Of a DNA stretch of 64,000 nucleotides, positions 1-11,260 are shown one piece after another; within the stretch, counting starts at the first letter, position 1; the number at the start of each line of letters is the position of its first letter. The stretch is from Planctomycetia bacterium (GTDB lineage Bacteria > Planctomycetota > Phycisphaerae > UBA1845 > UTPLA1). The translations under genes were made by a program, and so were the position numbers. The notes beneath the pieces were generated by a model. It did not search any database and had not been told where the DNA came from. It worked only from the letters and a program-made list of their open reading frames with translations. The stretch is taken from assembly GCA_015200345.1 (NCBI GenBank), contig CP054187.1, forward strand, positions 3,022,470 through 3,086,469. The letters run 5' to 3'.

Positions 1-119
1 TCACTCGGTACTTGTGCAACATCGCACCACGCCTCCAGCCGCAAGAAGTTTTGACCTGTTCGTCCTCGGCGCGCGAAATCCAGCCTGTCGGGCACTCCGA
101 GACGTCGGTCCTATTGAGT

Positions 120-150
120 ATTCTAAGCAAGGGATGATGGAAAGTACCAA
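120..150 (-). promoter_or_regulatory. Possible sigma-70-like promoter firing out of the window
   Basis: On the minus strand a TTGGTA hexamer (150-145) is followed after 19 bases by TAGAAT (125-120). The spacer is at the long end of the usual range. It would drive a gene to the left of position 1, so its target is not visible. The same TAGAAT hexamer precedes several other genes in this window. Confidence 0.3.
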
Positions 151-170
151 GGAATTTCGCACCCGAGTCG

Positions 171-2288
171 TCAGCGGTTCAGGAGCGGTCGCGCCAGGGT
201 ACACAGCGTGTAGCCGTCAGGAAGCGATTGCGAGGCAATGACTTCCGACGGTTCGAGGGTCGCTCTGCGGCGGAGGTCGGGCCAGAGTCTGCGCTTGGTC
301 TCCGGCGGTGACCAGCCGGGGAAGCCGCCGTGAATCCAGTCCCACTCGCGGTCCGGCTCGTCGGGCCGTACGAGGTACTGCGTCATGCCTTGCGGATCCG
401 ATTGCGACCCGATCAGGTGATCGAGCCTCGACCAGAACGCACGGTACTCGGCGACCCGGCAGTGCTGACCCGTGAGATACGTCAGCACATGGGCATCCAG
501 CGGTTCGGCCCAGACCTGCTTCACGTCGTGTTCGACCAGTGCATCGGCCACGCGTTGCATCGGGTGCGGCGCGCCGACCTGCTGAACGAGGGCTGCCTGT
601 CCAACCATCCAGGCCACGCAGAGTGCGACTACCGCCGCGCGACCGGCGGCGGGCAATCTGCGATTGATAAAGACGCACGCCGATAAGCCGGGCAGAAACA
701 CCCAGATCGGCAGCCAGTAGCGGATCGTCGTGAAGTTGAAACTGCATCCGCCGAACAGGTACAGTCCGATGCAACCCATCGCGCCGAGCGCCAGCAGCGC
801 CACCGGATGGTGCACACCGGGCGTCATGCGAAGCAATCGCCCGAGGCGCGGCCCCGACGTCAGCAGCAGCACTGCGCCGGCCGTCATCGCCGCGCCGGCC
901 ACGATGCAGTTCGCGCCGCCGACCAGCCCGCCCCAGGCGATGTCCAGCGGCGCAAGCGAGGCATCCTGCCCGACGGTCACGAGCCGCAGGAACGGCTGCG
1001 GATCGGCCCCGAAGAAGACCGGCGCGCCGCATAGTAAATATACGAGTGTATCGCCGATCGCCCACGGAGGTCGCAAGCCCAGTGGCAGCGTCGGTTCCAG
1101 ACCCCGGCCGCGCAGCATCGCCAGGACGACGTACGCGATGGCCGGCGCCGAACCGACCACCGCACCCAGCAGCAGCGGGCCGCATCGCGGTATCATCGCT
1201 CGCGCAGACGCTACAAGCCGCCCTCGCCATGCTGCAACCACGCCGACAACGCCCAGTACGACTGCCGCGGCCGGTCGGGGAATCAGCCCGAGCAACAGTG
1301 CCGACTTCACGCCGGACTCATCGACTTGTACGGACCATGCGGTGGTGACCAACAACAACAACGCCACGACAACAACGGTCAAGGCCGTGACACCGAGGCG
1401 GTCGATCACGGTCCAGGCGGCCGCGCGCGGCGTGGCGTCGCGAAGCATCCGCAGCGGCGAACCGAGCAGGTAATGCACGAGAACTGGAGCGAGGAAAAAA
1501 ACAACCGATGGGTTGAGCCACAGTCCCGAGCCGACCAGCGCGCCGAAGACGAATTGCCGACGGGTCATCCGAACAAGCGACGCCTTTGTCACGGCAGCGC
1601 GGATCCGCGGAGATGCATGATTGCTCCTCGAAGATGGACAGGCGAACCACTCCGCATACGCCCAGAGTATCAACGTCCCCCAGAGCAGGTTCTCCACGTA
1701 CGCCCCGCGCGCGGAGATCGTCCACTGCGCGAACATCGGCGGACCGCACAGCAACACCGCCGCGCCGACGAATCCCGCGCGACGGCCCAGCCAGCGCGTG
1801 AGCATCAGGTACTGCACACCGACCATCGCCGCGAAAAAAATCGCCGGTGCTGCCCGCAGCGCGTGAATCGGTTTGGCAAAGAACGGCAGCAACGCCGCGA
1901 CGACGTAGGCCTCCAGGGCGCCCATGTAGCGCTGGCCGTAGAAATAAAGCGGGAAGCGCGTCCCCTCGGCGATGTCCTGCGCCATCAGCCCGACGATGGC
2001 TTCATCGGAGTGCAGCAGCGTCTCACCGCGAAGGATGAGCGGCGAGCGAATCGCCAGGGCGGCGACACACAGCACGGCTGCCGCGAGGGAGTCCATCCGG
2101 GAGAGCTTAAAACGCCGAAACGGTGACGCCGCGGCACTTCGCAAAGAGCCGACGCGACCCGAGGAAGCCGGCCGGAAGGGATGCCTTTCGCGCGGTTCAC
2201 GATAGGTTTCGATTGTCACGATCGCATCATCGCCGATTGGCACGTCGGAGCGGTGCGGCGGATGGCTCGTTTGGGTTGATGGCGGCAT
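171..2288 (-). CDS. Polytopic GT39 (PMT/ArnT-like) membrane protein
   Basis: The 705-residue product is an inner-membrane protein with many hydrophobic helices and a soluble tail of roughly 130 residues. After the first helix comes an acidic HSDEA motif followed by an FYGQRYMG loop, the layout of the catalytic first periplasmic loop of GT-C glycosyltransferases of the PMT/ArnT type, which use polyprenyl-phosphate sugars. Donor and acceptor cannot be told from sequence. I chose the ATG at 2288 because a GGGGGAAG stretch precedes it. The frame opens upstream at 2342, and an ATG at 2096 immediately before the first helix is also possible, since the residues between are Arg-rich and poorly conserved in look. 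It ends close to the window edge and no operon partner is visible. Confidence 0.6.
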   Translation of the reverse strand: MPPSTQTSHPPHRSDVPIGDDAIVTIETYREPRERHPFRPASSGRVGSLRSAAASPFRRFKLSRMDSLAAAVLCVAALAIRSPLILRGETLLHSDEAIVGLMAQDIAEGTRFPLYFYGQRYMGALEAYVVAALLPFFAKPIHALRAAPAIFFAAMVGVQYLMLTRWLGRRAGFVGAAVLLCGPPMFAQWTISARGAYVENLLWGTLILWAYAEWFACPSSRSNHASPRIRAAVTKASLVRMTRRQFVFGALVGSGLWLNPSVVFFLAPVLVHYLLGSPLRMLRDATPRAAAWTVIDRLGVTALTVVVVALLLLVTTAWSVQVDESGVKSALLLGLIPRPAAAVVLGVVGVVAAWRGRLVASARAMIPRCGPLLLGAVVGSAPAIAYVVLAMLRGRGLEPTLPLGLRPPWAIGDTLVYLLCGAPVFFGADPQPFLRLVTVGQDASLAPLDIAWGGLVGGANCIVAGAAMTAGAVLLLTSGPRLGRLLRMTPGVHHPVALLALGAMGCIGLYLFGGCSFNFTTIRYWLPIWVFLPGLSACVFINRRLPAAGRAAVVALCVAWMVGQAALVQQVGAPHPMQRVADALVEHDVKQVWAEPLDAHVLTYLTGQHCRVAEYRAFWSRLDHLIGSQSDPQGMTQYLVRPDEPDREWDWIHGGFPGWSPPETKRRLWPDLRRRATLEPSEVIASQSLPDGYTLCTLARPLLNR

Positions 2289-2399
2289 GAACGCTTCCCC
2301 CGAAGCGCATTGCATTGCGATTTGCCGTTGTGCGGCGGGCAATCCCGCCGGCTGAAGAACCGACCGCTGCCCGCCTGCTGCCGACTGCTAACCACTGCC

Positions 2400-4106
<1,707 letters not shown>

Positions 4107-4234
4107 GGCGGCTCCCGAGGGGCGGCAATCCCAAGAAGGTATTGCGATTCGCCCCGGATTATTCATCGCATCGCCCATCGGCGTCAAACGCGGCTTGACG
4201 CCCCGGCCTCCGGTTCGCAGACTCCGCTGACCGG

Positions 4235-5872
4235 ATGAACAGGCGCGTGACGCGACTTCTGACATGGCTGGGCAACTGGAACCGGTTCTGCGCGCTCATG
4301 ATCGCGTTGTTTCTGACGCGGGCAGTGTTCCTCCTCTCCGTGATGCCGCCGTATGAAGGGTGGGACGAATACCAGCACATCGCGTACGTGGCGCACTGGA
4401 TCGAGCACGGCGCGCCGCCGGTACTCGGCGAATCGCCGGTCCCGCGCGCGCTCTATCCGGCGCTGGTGCGATTCCCGCAGCCGAAACTGGCCGTCGATCA
4501 GATCGGCGCGATCGGCGCAATGGAGTATCACGCATACTGGGAGCGGCTCGCGGCCGGCGGCTCGATCGAGGTTCGCGCGACCGCGCCGGACATTCCGCTA
4601 TATCAGGCCCAGCATCCGCCGCTGTATTACCAGCTCATCGCGCCGCTGTTTCGCGGGCAGCTCGATCCCGACCGCATCGGTCACGCGATCGCGCGAGCGC
4701 GATGGCTCGGCGTGGCGTGCGGCGCGGCGGCGCTGCTGCTGTTCGGCTTGTCGTTACCGAGTCTGGTTGCCGCCGGGCCGGCACGATGCCTGATCCTGCT
4801 GGCCGTCGCGACGCAGCCACTGTTGCTTTTCAACTGCGCGCGCGTGGCGAGCGATCCGCTGGCGGTACTGCTGGGCACGTTGGTGGTCGTGATGGTTCTG
4901 GAGTTTCGCATCGAGCGCTGGCGGCGGCACGGGTTGATCCTCGGGCTGGCGCTGGGGCTGTCGATTCTGGCGAAGGTATACAACCTGCTGCTGGCGCCGT
5001 TTGTAGTACTCGTGTGGCTGGATCGGTGGCGGCGGGGACGATGGCGCGGGGCGCAAACCGCCGCGTCGTTGCTGCTGATCCTGTCGGTCGCAATATTATT
5101 GACTAGTGACTATTTTATGGAAAACCTTCGCCGGCACGGCCTGCTCACACCCATGCAGGAATCAGTCGAAAACGCGCGGCACGGCGTCGGCACGAGCGCG
5201 CTCCTCCGACAAGCACTCGCGCTGGACTGGCTCGGCGAACTGGCGAGGAAGTACCTGCGGCAGTCGCTGTTCACCGGCGGCTGGAGTTACGTGAAAACCT
5301 CCGGCGCGATCACGTGGGTGTATCAAGTGTTCCTGTTGATCGGGGCGGGGCTGGCCGTGGCGGCGGCCATTCGCTGGCGACGAAGCGGGCAGCCAACCTG
5401 CTTCTCGCGCGACGGCGCAGGCCGGGCGTCGGCGCTGCTGGGGGCGTTGTTTGCGATGGGGCTTGCGTGGCACATGGTGAGTTCGCGACAGGCGTGGGGC
5501 AGCATCACCACAAATGTATGGTATGCGGCGGTGTCGTTCCCGTGGCTGCTGTGCCTGTATTACCAGGGCGCGGCCGCGCGAAACCGCCGCGCGGTGCTCA
5601 TGATCCTCGGCGGCGGGCTGATCGTGCTGCACGGTTCCGCCGAAACGTGGGGCATCCTCGGCGAGATGGTCCCGCGCTACACCGGCGCGCCGTGGGGCGA
5701 TCTCGCGCGCGAGCGCCTCGCATCCATGCATCCGGCATCGCTCGGCCCCCGGTGGACCGTGCCGGCCATGCTTGTTGCGAACGCGCTGCTCTGGCTGGGG
5801 TTGTTCACGGCATTTGCGAGAGACGCGCAAGCGCCGCGTGATGACTTGCGCCCTCGGCTCAATTCCCAGTAG
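4235..5872 (+). CDS. GT39/DUF2142-like polytopic membrane protein
   Basis: This 545-residue protein has about ten hydrophobic helices. The first periplasmic loop contains PPYEGWDEYQH, an acidic motif at the position of the catalytic Asp/Glu of PMT/ArnT-type glycosyltransferases, and later AQHPPLYYQ, a sequence typical of GT39 and DUF2142 proteins. Such enzymes transfer sugars from polyprenyl-phosphate donors in the envelope, but substrate and even activity are inference. It is divergent from the UbiB-like gene, sharing about 128 bp of upstream DNA, and no clear ribosome binding site precedes the ATG. It is one of four large polytopic proteins of this general architecture in the window. Confidence 0.6.
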   Translation: MNRRVTRLLTWLGNWNRFCALMIALFLTRAVFLLSVMPPYEGWDEYQHIAYVAHWIEHGAPPVLGESPVPRALYPALVRFPQPKLAVDQIGAIGAMEYHAYWERLAAGGSIEVRATAPDIPLYQAQHPPLYYQLIAPLFRGQLDPDRIGHAIARARWLGVACGAAALLLFGLSLPSLVAAGPARCLILLAVATQPLLLFNCARVASDPLAVLLGTLVVVMVLEFRIERWRRHGLILGLALGLSILAKVYNLLLAPFVVLVWLDRWRRGRWRGAQTAASLLLILSVAILLTSDYFMENLRRHGLLTPMQESVENARHGVGTSALLRQALALDWLGELARKYLRQSLFTGGWSYVKTSGAITWVYQVFLLIGAGLAVAAAIRWRRSGQPTCFSRDGAGRASALLGALFAMGLAWHMVSSRQAWGSITTNVWYAAVSFPWLLCLYYQGAAARNRRAVLMILGGGLIVLHGSAETWGILGEMVPRYTGAPWGDLARERLASMHPASLGPRWTVPAMLVANALLWLGLFTAFARDAQAPRDDLRPRLNSQ

Positions 5873-5899
5873 ATCATGCTCGACCGCTCGCGCGTTCGG

Positions 5900-7174
5900 T
5901 TATGGGCGTGAGCGCGCAACGGGCATATTCAACACGATTGTCGGATTGTACGTCGTCACCTGGTGCTCCCTCGCTTCAGACCCGTCAGAGGCGATCGGCC
6001 CGTTGATGATTAACAAATCCGCCGTCAGCACGGCTGGATTGAACAGCCGCCAGTCGAGCTTGAACGTCGATTCAGTCGGCGGCGGCACGACGAATTCCAA
6101 CCGCACCGCCACCCGCGCGGACCATGCCCCCAGCGCCCGGTCCCCCGGTCGAGTTGCCCCATCATTCAAATACGCCTGATCCGGCCCCAGCACGATTGAT
6201 GACAGCACGGCCGGATGGATCGCTTCTGCCTCGGGCGACGTACCAGTGAGTGAAATGTTCTCTCGCAACAAGCGGACCGCCGCTTCGCACGCGGAGCGCT
6301 GTTCAACCGGCGTCACAAAATCAGCCTGCTTCCGGTCAATGGGCCGCCAGGTCTCCAGCAGCGCGAGCGGGAGATAGGCCTCCACGAGCACGCGATCCGG
6401 CTCGCGACGGACCACCGCCTGAACGCTCTGAAACCGATGCCGCATCATTGACGCCAAACAATCGCCGGCCATCGGTCGAGCGACGTTGTCCGCCGCACCC
6501 TGTGACGCGGCTTGCGACCGCGGCCAAAGGTCCAGCGTCTCGGCGTTGCCCGCGCTGGTCAGCCGCACGAAACGCTCGGCCTCGCTCGACTGCTCCCGGA
6601 TGCGCAGGGCCAGTTGTGTCGGAATGATGGCATCCTCCGGCGGCGCCTGGCGAAACGTCACGTGTTCCAGCGGCCGCTCCGCCACGTACTCCAGCTCATA
6701 CAGGGCGCGCACGCCGCCCCAGGCGTACGCCAAGCCGCGATCGGACGCGGGCGGGCTGAATGCGGCAACGCGCTGATCGCGCTGAACGCGCTCTTCGGAT
6801 CGCGATGAGGTCGGATCGGCCGCGTCCGCGAGGGCTGGTTCGAGTCTTGCCTGCGTCAGTCGACCGATCAGCAGCCGCCCGGTTTCATCCCTCACCTCCA
6901 GTCGGCGGACCATGTTGCCCGCACGCCGCGCGAAGGCGCGCTGAATCTCCGAAGCCGACCAATCGCTGCTCGCATGGGCTGCGGGCATTTCATGGATCAA
7001 CGATTCGCCCGCTTCCTGAAGCGTGATGCGCACTCGCGAGCCGCCGATGACCGCCACGCCACGCGCCACCGCGATCGGATGCGCGACCACGCCAGCAGTC
7101 CATGCGTTTGCGCCGACGATCGCCGCGGCCAACGCCGCGAGCGGAATTGAAATGGCCCGCTTACTCGGCGACAT
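5900..7174 (-). CDS. Hypothetical exported or membrane-anchored protein coupled to the GH38 gene
   Basis: I do not recognise this 424-residue protein. It begins MSPSKRAISIP and has one hydrophobic segment that could be a signal peptide or anchor. The rest looks soluble, with no helix-rich membrane region and no obvious catalytic motif. The ATG at 7174 lies inside the end of the upstream alpha-mannosidase gene, overlapping it by 14 bases, and has GAGG nine bases upstream. The two genes are therefore probably translationally coupled. The frame continues upstream to 7387, but that part is antisense-like and Ser/Arg-rich, so I excluded it. Context suggests an envelope role alongside the mannosidase; function is unknown. 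Confidence 0.6.
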   Translation of the reverse strand: MSPSKRAISIPLAALAAAIVGANAWTAGVVAHPIAVARGVAVIGGSRVRITLQEAGESLIHEMPAAHASSDWSASEIQRAFARRAGNMVRRLEVRDETGRLLIGRLTQARLEPALADAADPTSSRSEERVQRDQRVAAFSPPASDRGLAYAWGGVRALYELEYVAERPLEHVTFRQAPPEDAIIPTQLALRIREQSSEAERFVRLTSAGNAETLDLWPRSQAASQGAADNVARPMAGDCLASMMRHRFQSVQAVVRREPDRVLVEAYLPLALLETWRPIDRKQADFVTPVEQRSACEAAVRLLRENISLTGTSPEAEAIHPAVLSSIVLGPDQAYLNDGATRPGDRALGAWSARVAVRLEFVVPPPTESTFKLDWRLFNPAVLTADLLIINGPIASDGSEAREHQVTTYNPTIVLNMPVARSRP

Positions 7175-10100
7175 CCACGTCCACCTCGGAGAAGAATGTC
7201 CCCTGACTCGGCGTGATGAACAGCAGGTAACGGTACACGCCGATCTCGCGGGTTTCCCGGCGCGCCGCGTTCGCGTCGTCTCCGCCGCTCGATCCATCGT
7301 TCTCCGCGACAACCTCGACGGCATGCACGCCGCCGTCGCCGAGCTTCGTTGTGTCCACCCGGGCGAGGAGCTTCCATTTCGTATCACGGGCCGACGTGAA
7401 ACCGGCGTCGGGCATCGTCGGTTCGTTCGAACCCCACAGCGTGTAGACCTGCGGCGCGCGGCGGTCGCGATGCCACGAGTAACTTCGCACCGCGCGGAGC
7501 TTCACGCTCGCGCCGAGATCGGCATGGAACCGTCCCTCGCTGTCGTACCAGACGTTACGCTGCGTATCGTCATGGTTCCGAGGCAACTCGCCGTCGTTCA
7601 GCCGCGGGAGCCTGTCGCCCTCCGCGCCGGACTGGCGATGCGGCACGAACTCGCCCTCGCCGCCAAAATAGCGAAAAGTCACTTTTCCGCGCGAGGCGTC
7701 TGCATAGTCGTCATTTGTCGGCTGTGGCAGCTTGAGCGCCGCGAACGATTCGGCCCGTTCGCTGCGCACCCGCGCGATCGGCTCCTGCCCTTCGTCCACC
7801 GGCGGCGGATACTGGTAACGAAAATCCATCGGCCCGCGGCCGGTGAAATCGTCATACAGCGGGCCGGCGGGCTGCGCCGCATCGTTCTCATTGGTCGCCG
7901 CCGTGATGGCAAAGACCTTGATCCGCTCATCCTTCGGCAGCTTGAGCCGCTTCGCCGATTCAGGCACATCGAGCCGATATTGGTACATGTAGCTGAATTG
8001 ATAAGCTTCGTTGCCTTTCGTCGGATGATGCCGATGCGTGGCGAACCACGCGATGGCATCGCGCCGGATGTAGCCCGGTGTCAGACCGGTGACGCGGCCC
8101 TCGCAAACGAAGTCCACCGCGTTGAACGGCCGATCCCAGGTGCGATCATCAAACTGCCCGACGAAGCCCGTCCAGCTTTGAATGGGAATCTTCGTGTTGC
8201 GGCCGTCCACAGCGAATTCGCCGACACACTCTTCACTCGCCGCGGCAAGCAGGTACAACCGATTCGCTCCCCCGCCGGAGAGTCGAATCTCCTGACCGTT
8301 GCAAGCCATTGCGTTCTTCTCACCGGCGCGACCGGAGCCAAGCTGGAACGCGATGCCGTCGACCACGAGCTTCGCGGGCACTTGCTCCGCCGGATACGTC
8401 CGCCCCTCGGCGTCCATCGCGCCATCGGCACGATTGGAATCACTGCTCATCACGTCGGCGTCATACTCCAATCGGATCGGCGTGCTTCGCGGCGGCATCA
8501 ACTGCATCGGCGCCGGGCCGAGCCGCACCGCGAAACTGCGCGGGCTGTATGGCGTCATATCGAGCAACAGTGCGCCGGCGACGAGCTTCGCCTCGCCGAT
8601 GCGCCGCTCCTGCCCGTCCACCTCGTGCGCCGAGACAATCGGCCCGGCGAACCTCACCGTCACGCCCTTCGCCGCGCGGCCCCACAACTCCTGCAAGCGC
8701 ACGATGACCCATTCGCCCTCTTCGGATCGCTTCACCGCACGGACATCGACCTGCTCCGTGTTGACGTTCAGCAGCGAAAACGACTTGCCCAGCGCCCCCG
8801 CGTGCCGCGGCGCGGTGAACGCAACGAGCGGTTGATTCAGCCGCCGCCCCTGCCACTCGCTGCGGCCCTCGCGCCAGTCGCCGGCGTGCGAATAGAGCGC
8901 GTACATCATGTCGTGAACACCCCAGTCCTGGCTGTGCTGATCGAGATAGCCGCTGCGCACGCCGGGCGTGTAGAGCAATGTCAGCCGCACTTCGCTGTCG
9001 CTCGGTTTGTCGGAGCCGAACTTGCAATCCTCCAGCACGCTGACGCCGAAATTGCCGGACTTGTCCGTCAGATCAAACCACTCATGCGACGGCACTTCGT
9101 ACTTCGTCGGCTCGTTGTTGGCGCGGTCGATTGTGCCCATGCCCCAGTTGTACGTCGCCTTCGGGTTCGACGCCGTCAGCGGAAACGACGCCCGCAGCGC
9201 GACCTGCGCCGACTGCCAGTCGATGTGCGTCTTGAACTCCACGCGGCGGCCCGCTTCACCGGCGGACAGGCGAATCTGCTGCGTGAAGATCGATCCGCGC
9301 GCTTCACGCACCATCTCCAGCGCCACGCGCGCCGGGCCGCGCTCGACGATGCGCACCTTGGCCGGCCCTTTCACCGCGTCGATCGGCGGCTTCTGGCGGT
9401 CGCGCCAGTCCATGTTCCACGCGGGCCAGTTCTTCGGCTTCTCATGCGTGAAGACCAGCTTCGCCGGCGCGGCCAGCAACTCGCGCCCGCCCTGCGCCTT
9501 GTCCACGATGCTCGACACGTCGCCGTCGGCGTTCAGCGATACGCGATACCACTGATTCTCCAGTGTATCCTCCGAGATTTTCAGCGCGCCGTCGGCGTCC
9601 GTGCCAATTGTTGTTTGCGACGTTTCGGGCGACCCGCCCGGGCGCACATGAAACACCGTCCACGATACCGGTTTGACCGCCGCGACGAATGCCACGGTGA
9701 TCGAATCGCCCTCGCGCGACAGCACCTGCGAAAGCGCCTCGCGCCCATCGGGACCAAGCACGCGCACGGCGCGCGGCGCGCCGCCCGCGTACGTCAGCCT
9801 CGCCTCGACCACGTCCTCCCGCGCCTGCGCCAGCGGATTGAACACCACCACCGCCTGCCCCTCGCCGCGCGTGTCAAGTGTGCGACACACTGCACCGACG
9901 CCGTCCGCCAATGCCGCCGCGAAGCCGTTCATCGCCACGATCTCATCGTTCCACGAATAGGTGTACGCCTTCGGCAGGCTCGTGCCCGGCAGGATGTCGT
10001 GCATCTGATTCGCCAGCAGCCGCACCCACGACCGCTCGATTTTTTCCTTCGGATACGGCGCGCCGCCCAGCCAGTCCGCCGCGACGCTCGCCCGCTCGGC

Positions 10101-11147
10101 CGCGTCGGCGAGCAGCTCGCCCTTGCGATTCCAGCGCTTCATGCAAGCCTGGCTCGTCAGCGTGCCGGCCGAATGCTCCGTCAGCAGCAGGTCGCCCTTG
10201 TAGCGCGGCAGCTTCGCCGCCATTGCCGGCGGGATGTCCTGATACATCCGGTCTGACGAGACCAGCGCCACGCGGAACGGCCCGTCTGCCTTCGCTGCGG
10301 CCGTGTAGTTCTTCACGTCCTCCTCGCGCGGGGCGCCGCCCATGTCGCCGATGCCGTAATAGTGGTAATCCGCCCAGACGCCGTATTTTTCGCCGTTTGT
10401 CGTGATACGCTCGGCCCATTCCGCGCTGGCGTGCACCGGCCCCACGATCGCCCCGACATACGGTCCCGGGTCCAGCGCCGCGATCACCCCGCGCCCGTCC
10501 GGCCCCTCCCACACGCCGATTTTGAACGGAATCCCGACCGCCGACCCCCAGGTCAGCTTCTGCGTGGAGAAGCCGATCAGCCCGCAGTGCGCCCAGATCG
10601 ACGGCAGCGACGCGGGGAAACCGAAGCAGTCCGGCAGCATGAAATCAACGCTCTCCTTGCCGAACTCGCGCCGGAAATACAGATTGCCGTAAAGCACCTG
10701 CCGGATGATCGCCTCGGCCGACGGCGCGTTCACGTCGCCCTCGTCGACCGACGACCCGCTGACGAACCAGCGCCCGGCGGCGATGTACTTTTTCAGTTTT
10801 TCGTAATGCTCCGGGTAGTATTCCTTCATCATTTCGTAGCGGACGCTGCCGGTAAAATTGAAGACGTACTCCGGGTATTTCTCGATGAGTTTGAAGTTCC
10901 CCTCCAGGGTGTCGCGGATGTAATGGTCAATCGTCTGGCAGAAATCCCAGCGCCATTGTGTGTCAAGGTGCGCGTAGCCGATGCAGTAGAGCACGCGGTC
11001 TTTCGAGAGGTCGTAGCGCGGAGTTCGTTCGCGCGGCGATTCGGCGAAACCGGGCGCCGTCGCGGCGAACGCGATAAGAAAGAATGCAGCCGCGATGCGA
11101 ACGGGGGATGGATCGCTGGTGATTTGATTCGCTGAATCGAATGTCAT
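7161..11147 (-). CDS. Secreted GH38 alpha-mannosidase with long C-terminal extension
   Basis: The 1328-residue protein has an N-terminal signal peptide (hydrophobic stretch about residues 18-34) and then a GH38 catalytic region. The zinc ligands H60 and D62 sit in AHLDTQW, the candidate nucleophile D173 in MLPDCFGF, and the third histidine H383 in QMHDILPGTS. Together these are the zinc-site and nucleophile signature of retaining GH38 alpha-mannosidases. The long C-terminal part contains beta-rich regions, the last of which resembles a discoidin (F5/8-type) carbohydrate-binding fold. It probably removes alpha-linked mannose from imported or surface polysaccharide in the periplasm. The ATG at 11147 has AGGAGCT just upstream. 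The downstream hypothetical gene overlaps its end. Exact linkage specificity cannot be read from sequence. Confidence 0.9.
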   Translation of the reverse strand: MTFDSANQITSDPSPVRIAAAFFLIAFAATAPGFAESPRERTPRYDLSKDRVLYCIGYAHLDTQWRWDFCQTIDHYIRDTLEGNFKLIEKYPEYVFNFTGSVRYEMMKEYYPEHYEKLKKYIAAGRWFVSGSSVDEGDVNAPSAEAIIRQVLYGNLYFRREFGKESVDFMLPDCFGFPASLPSIWAHCGLIGFSTQKLTWGSAVGIPFKIGVWEGPDGRGVIAALDPGPYVGAIVGPVHASAEWAERITTNGEKYGVWADYHYYGIGDMGGAPREEDVKNYTAAAKADGPFRVALVSSDRMYQDIPPAMAAKLPRYKGDLLLTEHSAGTLTSQACMKRWNRKGELLADAAERASVAADWLGGAPYPKEKIERSWVRLLANQMHDILPGTSLPKAYTYSWNDEIVAMNGFAAALADGVGAVCRTLDTRGEGQAVVVFNPLAQAREDVVEARLTYAGGAPRAVRVLGPDGREALSQVLSREGDSITVAFVAAVKPVSWTVFHVRPGGSPETSQTTIGTDADGALKISEDTLENQWYRVSLNADGDVSSIVDKAQGGRELLAAPAKLVFTHEKPKNWPAWNMDWRDRQKPPIDAVKGPAKVRIVERGPARVALEMVREARGSIFTQQIRLSAGEAGRRVEFKTHIDWQSAQVALRASFPLTASNPKATYNWGMGTIDRANNEPTKYEVPSHEWFDLTDKSGNFGVSVLEDCKFGSDKPSDSEVRLTLLYTPGVRSGYLDQHSQDWGVHDMMYALYSHAGDWREGRSEWQGRRLNQPLVAFTAPRHAGALGKSFSLLNVNTEQVDVRAVKRSEEGEWVIVRLQELWGRAAKGVTVRFAGPIVSAHEVDGQERRIGEAKLVAGALLLDMTPYSPRSFAVRLGPAPMQLMPPRSTPIRLEYDADVMSSDSNRADGAMDAEGRTYPAEQVPAKLVVDGIAFQLGSGRAGEKNAMACNGQEIRLSGGGANRLYLLAAASEECVGEFAVDGRNTKIPIQSWTGFVGQFDDRTWDRPFNAVDFVCEGRVTGLTPGYIRRDAIAWFATHRHHPTKGNEAYQFSYMYQYRLDVPESAKRLKLPKDERIKVFAITAATNENDAAQPAGPLYDDFTGRGPMDFRYQYPPPVDEGQEPIARVRSERAESFAALKLPQPTNDDYADASRGKVTFRYFGGEGEFVPHRQSGAEGDRLPRLNDGELPRNHDDTQRNVWYDSEGRFHADLGASVKLRAVRSYSWHRDRRAPQVYTLWGSNEPTMPDAGFTSARDTKWKLLARVDTTKLGDGGVHAVEVVAENDGSSGGDDANAARRETREIGVYRYLLFITPSQGTFFSEVDVDVAE

Positions 11148-11246
11148 GGTAGCTCCTGTTCACGCATGGTTCGGATTGTATCCGATGGCCCCGGCACTGG
11201 ATTCCGTTGCAGACTGGGCACAGCCCACCCTGCTTCTGACTTGCGA

Positions 11247-11252
11247 TAGAAT
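11247..11252 (+). promoter_or_regulatory. Possible -10 element (TAGAAT) with nearly leaderless start
   Basis: TAGAAT ends nine bases before the ATG of the TMTC-like gene at 11261. If used, transcription would start at or within a few bases of the start codon. No convincing -35 hexamer is present, and no ribosome binding site precedes this ATG, which fits a leaderless transcript but does not prove it. Confidence 0.25.
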
Positions 11253-11260
11253 GCTCGCGC

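Noticed and set aside
7023..10256. Very long open frame (over 1000 codons) on the plus strand opposite the mannosidase
   Set aside because: It is antisense to a clear GH38 gene, is His/Arg-rich, and has no motif; GC-rich DNA often leaves such shadows open.
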